From positions 1 to 64,000 of the forward strand of contig NW_006768856.1 of NCBI RefSeq assembly GCF_000204055.1: a stretch of DNA of 64,000 nt. Direction: 5' to 3'. The position numbers were made by a program, and so were the translations under genes. Positions 44,551-55,569 of the stretch are shown one piece after another (the first letter of the stretch is position 1; every line of letters starts with the position of its first letter). This DNA is from Melampsora larici-populina 98AG31. Its lineage: Eukaryota; Basidiomycota; Pucciniomycetes; Pucciniales; Melampsoraceae. The notes beneath the pieces are model-generated. The model ran no database searches. It had not been told where the DNA came from and saw only the letters and a list, made by a program, of their open reading frames with translations.

Positions 44551-47500
44551 ATGGAACTCGGTAAGGATGACCCTGTCTAATCATCCACTTTTATGGCCAT
44601 TTTCAACTGACTGAACTTTTGTGCCTCCATGTTAGACAATCAATTGACTTCACCGCCAGACCGACTGAATCGCCATGAGGACGATGCCAACGTTCTTGAT
44701 AAACAAGAAGATTTGGGACCTGGTATGGAACTCGGTAAGGATTAACTCTTATGTCCAAGCATTAACTGACAGTCAATTCAACTTACTCGATTTGCACTAC
44801 TTTGGCCACTTTAGATAATCAAATTACTGCATTAGAAAACCATCCGGCTTCTCACGAGGAAAATACAATGATGTTTGACGAACCAGAGGGTCTCAGTTCT
44901 GATATGAAACTCGGTAAGAACCTCTGGCCTAATTTTTGGCTGATGCTTCATTTCAATTTGATCTCACTTGTTTTTTGCACCTCTTTGTCCATTATAGATG
45001 AAGCTACTACATCAGCAGAACATCCGACTTCCTATGTGGTAGATACGATCCCAGTCTTGGCGGAATCTGAGGAATCCAATTTGGAACATCTTGGTCAGCT
45101 TTTTTTTGATTCAACTGTGGTTCAGGTTGGTTTGTATCACTGAGATAATTCTGATCCTCCTAGGTCCACTCAATATGGAAAAGCCCACCGATGCCACATC
45201 TATCACCCATCCTAGTGAGTTTCACACTTTATCTCTTGCAAGGTTTGGTCCTGATATTTGCGTTTCTCCTGAATGTGCTGTGTTAGTGCCACTTGACGCT
45301 CCAAGCCTGAACCAACAAATGATTGATTCAACCAGCCAACACCATACAAACGCACTCACTGATTCTACCTCATCAACCATGGATACCGACTCACCTGGCC
45401 CCCCAACAAATATAACCCCCTCGAAACGTATTCTCAGTGCTAGCAAAACTAATTCAGAATGTACTACTTTTGCAACAAATTCAAAACGTAGGTTCTATTT
45501 CTTATTATCAAGATGGTAATTCCTCGACCTAACTGTTTGCGTTTTGAAGGGAGGATTATAGATTGCTCTAACTGGTGTCGTCGTTATACTAAAAATGAAG
45601 GTATGTGATATACTATAAGAAAAGAGATTTCATTGCAATTTCGGAAGCTCACATCTTTTGTACATACAGATCTATCCCACATTAACCAGCACGATCCCAT
45701 GCAACACCATTGTACCCGCGATTCTGAGTCCACGATCCCTGCGCAATCAACTTCTCATGAGTCCACGATCCCTACGCAATCAACTTCTCATGAGTCCACG
45801 ATCCCTGCGCAATCAACTTCTCATGAGTCCACGATCCCTGCGCAATCAACTTCTCAGAATCCATACAATCAAAGCTACACTCCTCAAGGCGGCGACTCTA
45901 ATCCCCGCATGGGATTTCACCAATTCAACCCTACTCTGACTAATACCCCGGCATATTCTGGTCCACAAGCATTTGGCTGGCATCCACAGCAGCTTCCAGT
46001 TTATCCTATCTCGATGGGCCTCGGAGCAACTTATCCAAATATGCCTGTTATTCAGACCACTCCCATTTCACACCCACAAGGCTCCGGGACACCCTTCATT
46101 TTATTTCCGCCATCATCTAATTTCAATCCATACACTCAGAACATGCCGCCTCATCTTGCCTCCGAAGTTGCAACCAGTCACCCACCTTTCAACTTACCAA
46201 GACCAACTGAGAACATAAGCAACCCTTCAGAAATCAACATGAGCAACCCGTCACATACCTCAACAACATCTGCAACTCTTGACCTTGGAGATTCAACACG
46301 TCACACAACTGCCAATTCAGGTGACCCTTCACGCACCTCAATTCAACGCCAGTCAAGCACCTCAACCCGTCAGCAGTCATCATCAGCTTCAGGACGCTCT
46401 CTAGAGGTACCTCAATCCACATCACAGCGCTCACACTCTCCAGCTCATAGCTTGACTGATGATCGACCATCACAACTATTCAGAGAATCATCACACTCAC
46501 GAAGCTCATCATCTCACTCATCACAACGTACAACAACCTCTGCACGTCGCGATCGGTCTACACGAGCCTCTGGAGAAGCCTCAACATCACGACGAAGCCC
46601 TTCACCTTCACCAGAACGATCTGATGTGTCATCTAGTGAAGAATCTGATGAATCTAACAGCGGCTCCGAAAGCGACCTCGATGTGCATCAAAGACAACAC
46701 TATCAGCGTCAAGCAGCCCATTCTCGTTCTAAGATTACCAAATCACGACGCGATGGTGTTCGGTTTGAGAAGCTCACTGAAGATCAAGGGCCTTCCAAAA
46801 ATGAGCAGCTATCAATTTGTATTCAGGATTACTGTAAACTTCTTCTAGGTGTCACACGTAAAGTTCGGGGTCAAAGGAGAACATCAACACTTCCCAGCCC
46901 ACCATCTGAAACGGAAATTAGCAAATGGGAGAAACGCAAGAAGGATCGGAAGACAAGCATTGCAGAACGTATCAAGAAAGAACGAGAAAGGTTTTTAAAG
47001 TACAACCCGGCCCCTAAACGCGCGGAGCTGAAATTGATTGAAGAAGAAGCGACCAAAAAAGCTGTTCAAAAACTCAAACCGGCAATCTTTACTTCGCGTG
47101 TTTCCTCTCGAAACTCTACCAAATTCTCAACCACCGTAGCATCAACTTGTGAGGCAGCGCTTGCCCTGGCTGGATTCTCTAGATGCACATTCGATTGGCT
47201 TAACCCTCTCCAATCTAAATGGAACGAAGCGATGTCCACTATAATCCTACAAGAGTGGGAAAAGTGCTACTATAGGGGTGATGCATCGAGGTACTCTATC
47301 AACGCTGATCACGCCACATCCTTGAACAAATTCAAGATTTTTGAGCGATGGTACAGCACGCAGCGTTCAAAGTTCTCACGCCAATTTCGCGAGACATCAA
47401 ATAAGGAGAACGATCCGGGTTACAACTCCATGAACGATGTTGATGATGATAAAGAGGCAAGGGATAAGATTAGCCGGGCTAACTCAAGGAAGCGTGTAAG

Positions 47501-48008
47501 TCTGATGGTCTCCGTATCTCCGCCATCATATTATTGTGTATCTGATTCTTGTTTCTTTACGTTATCCTAGGTATCTACACTTCGAGCTGAAACCTTCAAG
47601 AAGTATTTTCCAGACGAACGCCAACTACATCTCATCATTTTGGATTCCAGGGTTCACTCTGAGGATGAACTCGATAAAGACAACCACCAATTTCGACGGA
47701 AGCTGCCTTGGAGGAAGGAGGATTTTGACACTTTACTCAATTTGCTTGGTGAGCTATGCATTCACTTGAGAATGGATCCTCGGGGTGAAAGTATTGCGAC
47801 CAAAGCTTTACGCCGAGGAGATCATGTCGAGATGAGTGAAGAGGACAAAAGTAGATCGTTCCCTCCAAAGAAGTTACCGAGATCTTTGGTGAGGGACGAT
47901 TATGTAACGAAGTACCTCACAATGGCTCGACAGTCGGAACTTGCGTTATCACCAGATGAGTTTGATCTTAAGGACATGATTGCCAAGTTGAGACGGCAGA
48001 TGTCATGA
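44551..48008 (+). CDS. Gene F: mini-exon array fused to accessory domain
   Basis: The inferred exons are 44551-44560 (MEL), 44636-44734, 44815-44913, 44998-45093, 45164-45487, 45562-45600, 45670-47495 and 47571-48008. Phases agree throughout and the product is about 976 residues. The first six introns are all phase 1. Exons 2-4 (99, 99, 96 bp) encode diverged repeats beginning DNQLTSPPD, DNQITALENHP and DEATTSAEHP and ending in (M)ELG/KLG/HLG. The long exon holds a four-fold 11-residue repeat (ESTIPAQSTSH), a Pro/Ser/Thr-rich stretch, Ser/Arg-rich tracts and then a charged region. The C-terminal 400 residues (FDWLNPLQSKWNEAM, FKIFERWYSTQRSKF, VSTLRAETFKKYFP, LPWRKEDFDTLLNLLGELCI) match the block order of accessory protein A. 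The family is unknown. The N-terminal start is the least certain point. Confidence 0.68.
45726..45857 (+). repeat. 33-bp coding tandem repeat, 4 copies
   Basis: Units begin at 45726, 45759, 45792 and 45825. Each codes for ESTIP(A/T)QSTSH and they differ at one or two bases. It is an in-frame minisatellite inside gene F, probably variable between copies of the transposon. Confidence 0.9.
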
Positions 48009-48363
48009 TATTTGGAAAAACCAAGTAGGGAGGGGATTCATTTGTCTTTTTTTTCAAATCTAATCACTCTATACACAATCATTATTTTTTCATTTGTAGT
48101 CGTGGTTTTCTCAACTTCTAGTTGTCGTTTTCTTAGAATTTTTGACTCCAATCGATACAATCGATCTAAATTTGTCTCTTAACAATTCTCATTTTCTCTT
48201 TGTTTCTGATTCCAAAAATTCTCTCAAGTCTGGTTAGTTATCGTCCCAGACTAGGAGGACGTATTCATCTTTATGTGAGTTGAAAGGAAAAGAAACGGTA
48301 ATGAGAACAAAGGTAATTAACCGGGTTGGACTCGAGTAGGTTAGTAGGGAGCTGAGGGGTTGA
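48009..48363. other. 3' region of gene F
   Basis: T-rich non-coding DNA. No gene is seen. It leads into the palindromic tandem array near the right terminus. Confidence 0.45.
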
Positions 48364-48455
48364 GCCGAGCTCTGAACAGAGCTTGAGTCGAGCTCTGAAC
48401 AGAGCTTGAGTCGAGCTCTGAACAGAGCTTGAGTCGAGCTCTGAACAGAGCTCGG
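48364..48455. repeat. Palindromic tandem repeat near the right terminus
   Basis: Four copies of a 23-24-bp unit built around GAGCTCTGAACAGAGCTT. Each unit is itself an inverted repeat (AGCTCTG/CAGAGCT). It lies 120-210 bp inside the right end, where CACTA-type elements keep transposase-binding repeats. No equivalent array was found near the left end. Confidence 0.75.
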
Positions 48456-48572
48456 GGAGGTGGTTTGAATCTCTAAACCTGCTCAAGTTGAGAAAGGCCA
48501 CTCAACAAATTGCTTAGCACTGAGTATAAGTTTTGGATGAATCTCGACACCAAACATGCATCACTCCCTCGC

Positions 48573-48606
48573 TAACGCGTCGGGAGTGTGAAATTTGGAC
48601 CCTGTG
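48573..48606 (-). repeat. Right terminal inverted repeat of the 16.3-kb element
   Basis: On the plus strand it reads TAACGCGTCGGGAG, then TGTGAAATTT, then GGACCCTGTG, mirroring the left end. It is followed by ATA. Confidence 0.85.
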
Positions 48607-50549
48607 ATAGTTCCAGAGTTGCTCATTTGTCATCAAGGCTGTAGCATTCTGGTTGATGTTGAAGCAGAGGGCCAGAAAAAGCCCCGCCCCCACACTATCT
48701 AGCTTGCCCACAGTATGGAAAACCCTGATGGGGTCTACCAACTTGGTAGAGGGGGAAACCGCATGATTAAGAACTTCCCTACAGAATTGTTTGAGGAGAT
48801 GATCAAGGAGGCTCCGACTCCAAATTCCTTTGGCAGTTGTAGAAGCAAAGATGTTCTTAAATTCCTTTATTTGCGGAATAACAGACTGACATTCATGTCT
48901 ACTTCACTCTCTCTCTAATAACATTGTTAATCCAATTCTTCTGGGGTGGATGTAGCTCCTTTGTTGATAGCAGGTTCTTCACAGCCAGCTCACAAACCTT
49001 TATTGAAGAGGTTGAAACACTCCTTGAAGGAGAAGAAGCCCAGTGATACAATGCCTCTCATAGACCGTCTACTCTATGCAATTGACCACAAAAACCTCAA
49101 TGCAATAAAAGTATTGCAATCAGAACTGAGAGAGAGGCAGAGGCAAAGAAAGTGAAAAAGGAGGTGAAAGTGGAGAAGGAACTTTTGGAGGCAAAGAAGA
49201 ATGTTAGGGGAAAAAAGAGGAAGGACGAGAAGCAGGCAAAGAAGTCATCTAAAGAGAAGAAAAAGTTGAGTAAAAAGAAACTGAAGAAGAGGAAAAGAAA
49301 AGACTCATCTTCCAGCTCAGACTCGACCTCCTCAACCTCAACCTCAGATAGCTCAAATGGATCCTCTTCTACTTCCCCGTCCTCAGATCCATCTGATGAT
49401 GAATCGAAACCCTTGGTCTCTACAACCACTCCAAACTCCTTTGATTCTTCTGATTCATCCGCAGCCTCCTCCAATTCTTCTGAGTCAGAGGAAGAGAAAG
49501 GCGGGAAAAAGAAACACATTGAGTTTGGCTTTGACCTTCCGGATCTCCCAGAGAACTAGGACAAGGCCTTCAAGAACTTCAAGAAGTATTTCCCCTTGTT
49601 AGTATTTCACAGGTCCTACATAGGAGCCTTCCACTCTGCGGTGGATGACAGTTCCAAAAATGGAAGAAGGGAATTAACACTTTGATCTCAGAATGGGATC
49701 AAGAAAGACAGATGATGTATGGAGAATTTGTGATGGCAAGCAATTTAGAAACAAGATATGCAGCCCAATATATGGACACAAAGCCTATGTCACATTCATG
49801 AGTCAACACAACGCCATTTTGAACACTCTGATGGTGAAGTATAAGTGCTGGATGATCAGCTTAAGATATCATCTAGAAGTTAGAGTGGTAAACTTTAGGA
49901 AACACTCTAGAGTCATATACAACACAAAGAAGAACAGAAAACCGGGGAAGAAGGTAGAGACCATTGTCCTACAAAGGGGGATTCAGAGACTGGCAGTTAG
50001 ACAGGCTTGGTGGGATTGCAAGACTGCTTGAGACTTGCCGTTTGAGGGCAATCCCTATGCCCCTGGCCAGGAGAAGTTTGGATACGACTTCTTCATGGGC
50101 CAGCCCTCAACCACTCCAACCCCAACTGCAAGTACGTCCTGAGCTCAGAGTGGCAGCCAATCAAAGGAGAAGGAGATGAGAATTAAGGAAAGGGTATAAT
50201 GAAGAAAAGAGGAGGGTATGGGGGCTATCAGCAAAATGGGTACTATCAAAGTCATAAAGGCTATGTTACTCAAAACGCAAACCAGACCGGTCAGGATTGG
50301 GTGGCGCAAGGACAACACCACACAAGTAAGCTGAGTGGATCCCAAAAGACTGGGAAAAGTCAAAAAGTGGGAGAGAGTGGACCTTGGTAAGCTCACATTT
50401 TTGAAAGGTGTTTACCAAAGGCTGTTCACAGACTGATTTTCGCTACTCACAATCATGATACCCTTGTTGTGCCCACTCTCCTATTTATCTTGACTTGGTC
50501 GGAAACAATGATGTACTTGACTTCCATCCAATTTCCCTCATCTTTCCAT
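48607..50549 (+). pseudogene. Degenerate Gag of a Ngaro-type relic
   Basis: Plus-strand homologue of the intact Gag at 15.7-18.2 kb. In order: a Lys-rich segment and Ser/Asp tracts at 49150-49490; IEFGFDLPDLPEN at 49519-49556 (intact copy: LGFDLLDFDSADLPDLP); then a stop; AFKNFKKYFPLLVFH; and KYKCWMISLRYHLEVRVVNF near 49840-49900 (intact copy: KYLCWMVGLRYHLAIRTVIF). GNPYAPGQEKFGYDFF lies at 50049-50095 (intact: DNPYAVGGPKFGFSF). The Gly/Asn/Gln-rich tail KKRGGYGGYQQNGYYQSHKG is at 50199-50390. Several frameshifts and stops break it. The left side is cut by the 16.3-kb transposon and the right side by a hAT element. Confidence 0.75.
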
Positions 50550-51265
50550 CAATACCTGAACCGCTCCGCTCGGGATTGTGGTTGTGGTGCGGTTGCGCAG
50601 CAACCGCACCGCCAAAGCTATGGGCACTTTTGTCGAGCGGTACTTTTGCACCACCATCACAGTGACCCATGCCAAGAGCTTGTTGCGCCGCAGCGCAATT
50701 GAGTCAAATAGCGGCCGGATATGGGTTAATAGTGGTATGTATCGTACATATTGGTACGTAGGTATGTACAATACATATGAATTGTCCTGTAACAGACGTA
50801 TCACACTAGGATATGTGGGTTACTTCCTTTCTCGCTCCTTTCGAACTTTCGTTGGAGTACTTTCAATACAAACCAACCTTCTTCGAATGTCAGACCACAC
50901 AAGAAACCAGTTTCTTTTGCACCATCACCTCGAATACTCAACAAACACTTGCGGTGAATGGGCGATGATTATGACAGACCAAATTCAAAACCAAATCACG
51001 ATGGAATCAACATTGGAACTCGGCTGGAGCCTATCACCGATACGGACAACGGTCTTACAGAGTGCATCACTGTATACGAACCCTCAGCAGCTAGAGAATA
51101 AATACCCTGCCAAAGAGGTGAGTATCTGTTCTTTCTCCTCATCCACATCGTCTTCGCTTGTGGTATCTAGCTATAACTGATTTTTATATCGTTTTCTTAT
51201 CCTTTTCAAACTGTTTTCATTAGTTTAATTACTATTGTATCAAACCAACAACCCAATCATCTAAA

Positions 51266-54200
51266 ATGTCTCAAGAGCTGTTATCCACCACTGGTTCTCA
51301 AATTAAACTGAGTTCACCTACCCCTACCTCTTCTCATAATCTTCGCCGTCGTCAAAATCTGGCTGTCCCATCCCCTGGCTTTGTTTTTCAATCACCTGAT
51401 TCTCGCCGCGCTTTAGTTCATCCTACCAATCACACTCAACAGGCTCCTGGATCGAATTCCGACCAATCTATGTCAGCCTTAGTATTGGAGTCGGAGGAGT
51501 CTGAATCTGATCAATCTGATCATTCTGACCAGTCAGATGATTCAGTAATTGTTCAAGCGCAATCAAAGAGGGCATCAAACTCTAAGAAGAAGTGTGTAGT
51601 CGTCAAAAAGGGTCAATCGAGCTCTCTTGGTAAGCGCGGTGCGACCAAGGGTAGAGTTCCAGCTATGTTCAAGTCGAAAGGAAAGACTCGACCTAAGGTT
51701 ACAACGCCATCTAAGAAGCGCAAGCGCCTTGCTGTGGAGGTGAGACTTTTCACTACTAATACTATAACGTTTTCTCATTTCTTTTTCCAATTTGTTTTTA
51801 GGATGTCAAAGTTCCTGACTGCATAGACTTAATCCAAAGTTCTGATGTCGAGATCATCTCCAAAACCGGAGCACGTCGAGCACAGTGTGCTCGAGTGGGC
51901 CAACTCCTTGAATATTATCATCCCCCGATCCATGTCAAGAAGGAGGTAGGTGTTATCATCTAGTTCTTTTCTTTTTGTTTCATCTCCTCACTTTTCTTAT
52001 TTTCTTTTTTTCTTTTTGGTTCAACATTGCAGACTGGCACAGACCCCCGTGGTTTCAGATGCAAGTGGTGCGATGGAATGTTTGTACGTGGTAAGAACAG
52101 TAACTTCAACCTCTATGGCCACCGCGATGGCGCAAAGGATCGACCTGCTTGTCCAAAACACCACCTGGCCATCGAGGCAGGAGTAGTTCTACCTCGCACC
52201 TGGGAGCAACAGAAGGCCAGTCTGGCTCCTACTGTAACTGGTACACTAGGTACTCTGGACTCGTTTCTTTCTCGACCCACTTTTAGTCTAGATCTCCTCA
52301 ACCATGTAATGGTGATTTGGATACTACGACACGCACTGCCTTTTGCTCGATTTCAAGATCAAATACTCCGTGGTGCATTTAAGCTGGCCAATCGGCAAGC
52401 TACCTTGCGAACTCCGAAGTGGGCAGCATCTATGTCTAAAGAGTTGTATACGGATCTTAGTGCGTCGGTGATTAAAGAAATCAAGGTATGTTGTTTCTTA
52501 CTATCTTTCAATCTCTCCTTCTTGTTTTATGTCTGATAAACATCGCTGATTGTATTTGATGAACAGGACAATGGTGCTCGCTTTTGTTTGATCCATGACG
52601 TTTGGACTACAAAAGGGAGCAAGTACGCTTTTATCGGCGTCTCAGCTAACTTTGTTGACAGACAGTGGACTTATCACTCGGCTCATCTCACGCTCAAACT
52701 TGTCACATGGAACCATTATGGTGTCCTTCTTGCTCAACCGGTTGCACACTACCTTATCAAGCACGGGCTCCACAAACAGATGAGTAATTTTTTATTTATG
52801 TTTATTCCATTAGTGTTTATGTACTGAGATTACAATTTCTAATCTTACTTATTAGCTCAAACCACCGATTCTGGTTCAAACAACAACACAATGGCAATCG
52901 AACTTTCATCTGTCTTATCTAATGCCGATGACCCAGTCATGTGGGATGCTGAAGCTAATCATATACGTTGTTATGCCCATAAGTTAGGGCTTGTTGTTAA
53001 GGAGGGTCTCAAATCGCTTGGCATCAAGACTTCAAAATCGAAGCCATCAATCCCCAACGGCCCAATGCCAATTCCAATTATCTGTGTTGAATCAGCTAAC
53101 GGCGATGAGTACCCTTATAGCTCAGAATCAGATGAGGACGACTATGATCTTGACCCTCAAGCTTATCAACAACGAGTTAATTCCAATGAAGAGGAAGAAG
53201 TCGAATCGGAGGGTGATGTCTTTGGAAACACCCACATCTTGTGCTCTGTGATACTTGGTTATCAAAAGGTACGTATTCACTTCTGTTCTTATATCGCTTC
53301 CTTCCTTATTTTGTAGAACCAACTCATCCGACTCATCTTTCACTTAGGCCAAAAAATTCAATAGCCTGTTATGTCGAAGTGGGGCACGTAGAGGTGAATT
53401 CAAAGGAAAATCGACTCAGCTTGGCTATCATGGTCCCCAGCCTATTCCTGGCTGGGGATTACGGTGGAACATCAACTTAGATGTATCGAATCGACTGTGC
53501 TCAGCTCATGATGTAAGTCCCATTGGCTAAAATGACCTCGTACTCCTCTGGTCAAGAGCTAATGTGTTTCGACCTCCTTACACTGTGAATATAATGTATT
53601 TTTCCGAGGTGAAAAATGATTACATTTATTTCACAAAATGATTAAAAATGCATTAATTCTGCATTTTTCTGCATTATTAATCATTTTGTGCATTTATGTC
53701 AATCATTTTTCACCTTGGAAAAATACATTATTACATTATTTTCGCAGTGTTAGGTGGCTGATGCAATCATGACCGCTGATATCAGGGTATCTCTATTTCA
53801 CCTGAAGAATGGGACGCCCTTGAGATCTTGAACCAGGTTCTAGAAGTAAGTTGATTGGTCTTGTTTTTATTTTTATTTGATCAGCTGACTTTGATCCGAT
53901 TTCATCCTAGATCTTTCGGGTATCTACCAAACGAATGGAAGGTGATTTCGCCTCAGGTAGTATATTACTAGCAGAATATCATCGTATCATATCTTCACTT
54001 GAAGAACTTGAATCTTCGACCGAATTTGCCTCAATCAGCAACATGATCAATATGATGCTACCCAAACTCCGCAAATATCAAGACGAAGCATTAGGGTGTG
54101 AGAGTATTGTGGTAGCTACCATTCTCAATCCTCAACTCCGTCTTAAGGTTTTTGAACTTCATTACCCCAACCATTTTGAAGAGGCCAAATCGATCATCAA

Positions 54201-54712
54201 GACTCACTTCAATACTGTGTTGCATTCTTGGCCCACGACCCCACCTTCTTCACCTTCTGTTCATTCTTCCCAACCTACGGAGGCGATTTCATATGGTTAC
54301 GATCTCTTTGTTGCTACTCAGTCCTCTGCAGACGGTTCCAAGGCACGAGAGGGTGAGTTGCAAAGGTTTTTGGATGGTCATGACGCAGTTGCAGCTGGTC
54401 AAACTCCTCTGGCTTGGTGGAAGGTGAGATTCGAGTTTTTTGTTCTTTCTCTCATCTATTCTAGGTCTTCTGAATCTGATACTTTTTCTTGCTAAATTTG
54501 CCCAGGCTCATGCTTCTAAATACCAAGTCCTAGCCTCCCTTGCTTGCGATTACCTTTCTGTTTCAGCCTCATCTTGCGCAGTGGAACAAACTTTTTCCTC
54601 AGCAGCTGAAATAGCCACACCATCCCGGGGAGCATTGACACCATCTTCGATCACAAGACTTGTGGGTCTTCGTGAATGGCTCAAAGCCGAACGCACGCAC
54701 AGACCATGGTAA
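51266..54712 (+). CDS. hAT-family transposase (spliced, C-terminal frameshift)
   Basis: Starts at ATG 51266 (MSQELLSTTGSQIK). A Ser/Asp and Lys-rich leader is followed by a BED-type zinc finger (FRCKWCDGMFVRGKNSNFNL, then YGHRDGAKDRPACPKHH) at about 52045-52160. Next are FCLIHDVWTTKGSKYAFIGV at 52580, the DSGSNNNTMA and IRCYAHKLGLVVKEGLKSLG region at 52870-53020, and GWGLRWNINLDVSNRLCSAH at about 53450-53514. GISISPEEWDALEILNQVLE lies at 53788-53845 and the dimerisation domain (SKYQVLASLACDYLSVSASS, then CAVEQTFSSAAEIA) at 54514-54620. Domain order matches the hAT transposase at 5.3-8.9 kb. The present frame stops at 54710-54712. A doubled ACGC at 54691-54700 probably shifted the frame, because the other frame runs on for about 30 codons. 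Introns are 60-80 bp, except one of 273 bp that holds a MITE. Confidence 0.83.
53581..53749. mobile_element. CACTA-type MITE inside a transposase intron
   Basis: A 169-bp palindromic element with ends CACTGTGAA and (reverse complement) CACTGCGAA, flanked by TTA on both sides (53578-53580 and 53750-53752). The arms share TAATGTATTTTTCC, AGGTGAAAAATGATT and CACAAAATGATTAA. It lies fully within the intron 53515-53787, so it would be removed by splicing. Confidence 0.75.
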
Positions 54713-55309
54713 ATTTGGTGAAGCACTTGCTTATGTCCATGCCTTTAGCAAGGAGTCTTCAAAAGGAAAAGGCAAGGATTTGACAAAGGAAAATTGACTT
54801 ATCTCTTGACTACCTTCATCCTTTCATTACATTTGTTTTTCTTCTTTCTTATTTTAACTCGGCTCTTTTCTTTCATAACACTTGTTTTACACACGTTTTA
54901 AAACTAAACTATTCTTTCTCACTTTTGTGTCTTGTCTTGTCTTTTATTTCTCAACACTCGTTTTACCTCGTTTTACACACTTTCTACAACTGTTTTTTCT
55001 CACTTTCTTTGTGTCTTGTCTTTTATTTCTCAACACTCGTTTATCACAAGTTTTATTTTTTTTCTAGTCACTCGTTTGTGAGAATTTTGCACAAATTTGC
55101 CACCACCTCTGTGAGACCGCTCTGACCACTAGGATGAGCCCATGTTCTATATAGTCTTGCGTTGCGTTGTGAAATCCCGCAACGCAAGTGAAATACCATA
55201 TCGGTGTTTTATAGATTGCGTAGCGAATGTGATTAAGATATTGTGGTAAATCACAACGCTACAAGATCTGCTGGTTATATCGGTGCGTAGCTGAGCGGGT
55301 CAGATATTG
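54713..55309. other. hAT 3' region
   Basis: T-rich sequence with three imperfect repeats of the words CTTGTCTTTTATTTCTCAAC and ACTCGTTT at 54900-55075, then the right subterminal region. No further gene is seen. Confidence 0.5.
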
Positions 55310-55316
55310 TTTCCAT

Positions 55317-55569
55317 GTAGATGTATTAATCTTCTTTTTACCATGTGCTGTCAACAACTACTCCTCTGATTGCCATGTGATGTAGACAATTGAATGGTAT
55401 GGGGTTGCTTTCTTTTCCTTACTTCACTTGTTGTAGACTGTCTATCTCCTTGCCCGCAACTGGATCAAAACACTTGTTTTATAATTGGTCTCTGAGATGG
55501 ATGTGGTTGGAATTGAAATATTATGGATGACTTTACCTTGTCTCTGTTCTTATGTCTTGCCTCTGTATG
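55317..55569. other. Relic sequence between hAT and pol remnant
   Basis: Continues the sequence left of 50543 after removal of the hAT element. This should be the gag-pol junction of the relic. No frame is recognised. Confidence 0.4.

Larger units (their letters stand above)
32342..48606 (+). mobile_element. 16.3-kb CACTA/Plavaka-type DNA transposon
   Basis: The termini are 34-bp inverted repeats starting CACAGGGTCC and ending CTCCCGACGCGTTA, with two mismatches. They are flanked by ATA on both sides (32339-32341 and 48607-48609), the 3-bp duplication typical of the CACTA superfamily. The cargo, in order, is: an accessory gene (32876-34080), a Plavaka/TNP2-like transposase (34793-38777), a tandem-exon gene (39763-41910), a minus-strand Arg/Ser-rich gene (42918-43421) and a large gene with tandem mini-exons and an accessory domain (44551-48008). 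All frames followed are open with consistent intron phases, so the element may be young. It sits inside a Ngaro-type relic. Confidence 0.85.
50550..55309 (+). mobile_element. Second complete hAT element, 4.76 kb
   Basis: The left end reads CAATACCTGAACCGCTCCGC. The reverse complement of the right end reads CAATATCTGACCCGCTCAGC. TTTCCAT flanks both sides (50543-50549 and 55310-55316), a 7-bp duplication. Subterminal DNA on both ends is rich in short palindromes (GCGGTTGCGCAGCAACCGC at 50589-50607; TGCGTTGCGTTGTG near 55163). One plus-strand transposase gene lies inside. It is inserted between the gag and pol parts of the Ngaro-type relic. Confidence 0.82.

Noticed and set aside
45658..45939. 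Repeat-containing frame RSLRNQLLMSP
   Set aside because: It is the shifted reading of the 33-bp repeat whose proper frame (ESTIPAQSTSH) lies in a much longer open exon.
49097..49519. Minus-strand frame rich in Phe/Glu/Ser
   Set aside because: It is the reverse of the Lys- and Ser-rich Gag relic on the plus strand.
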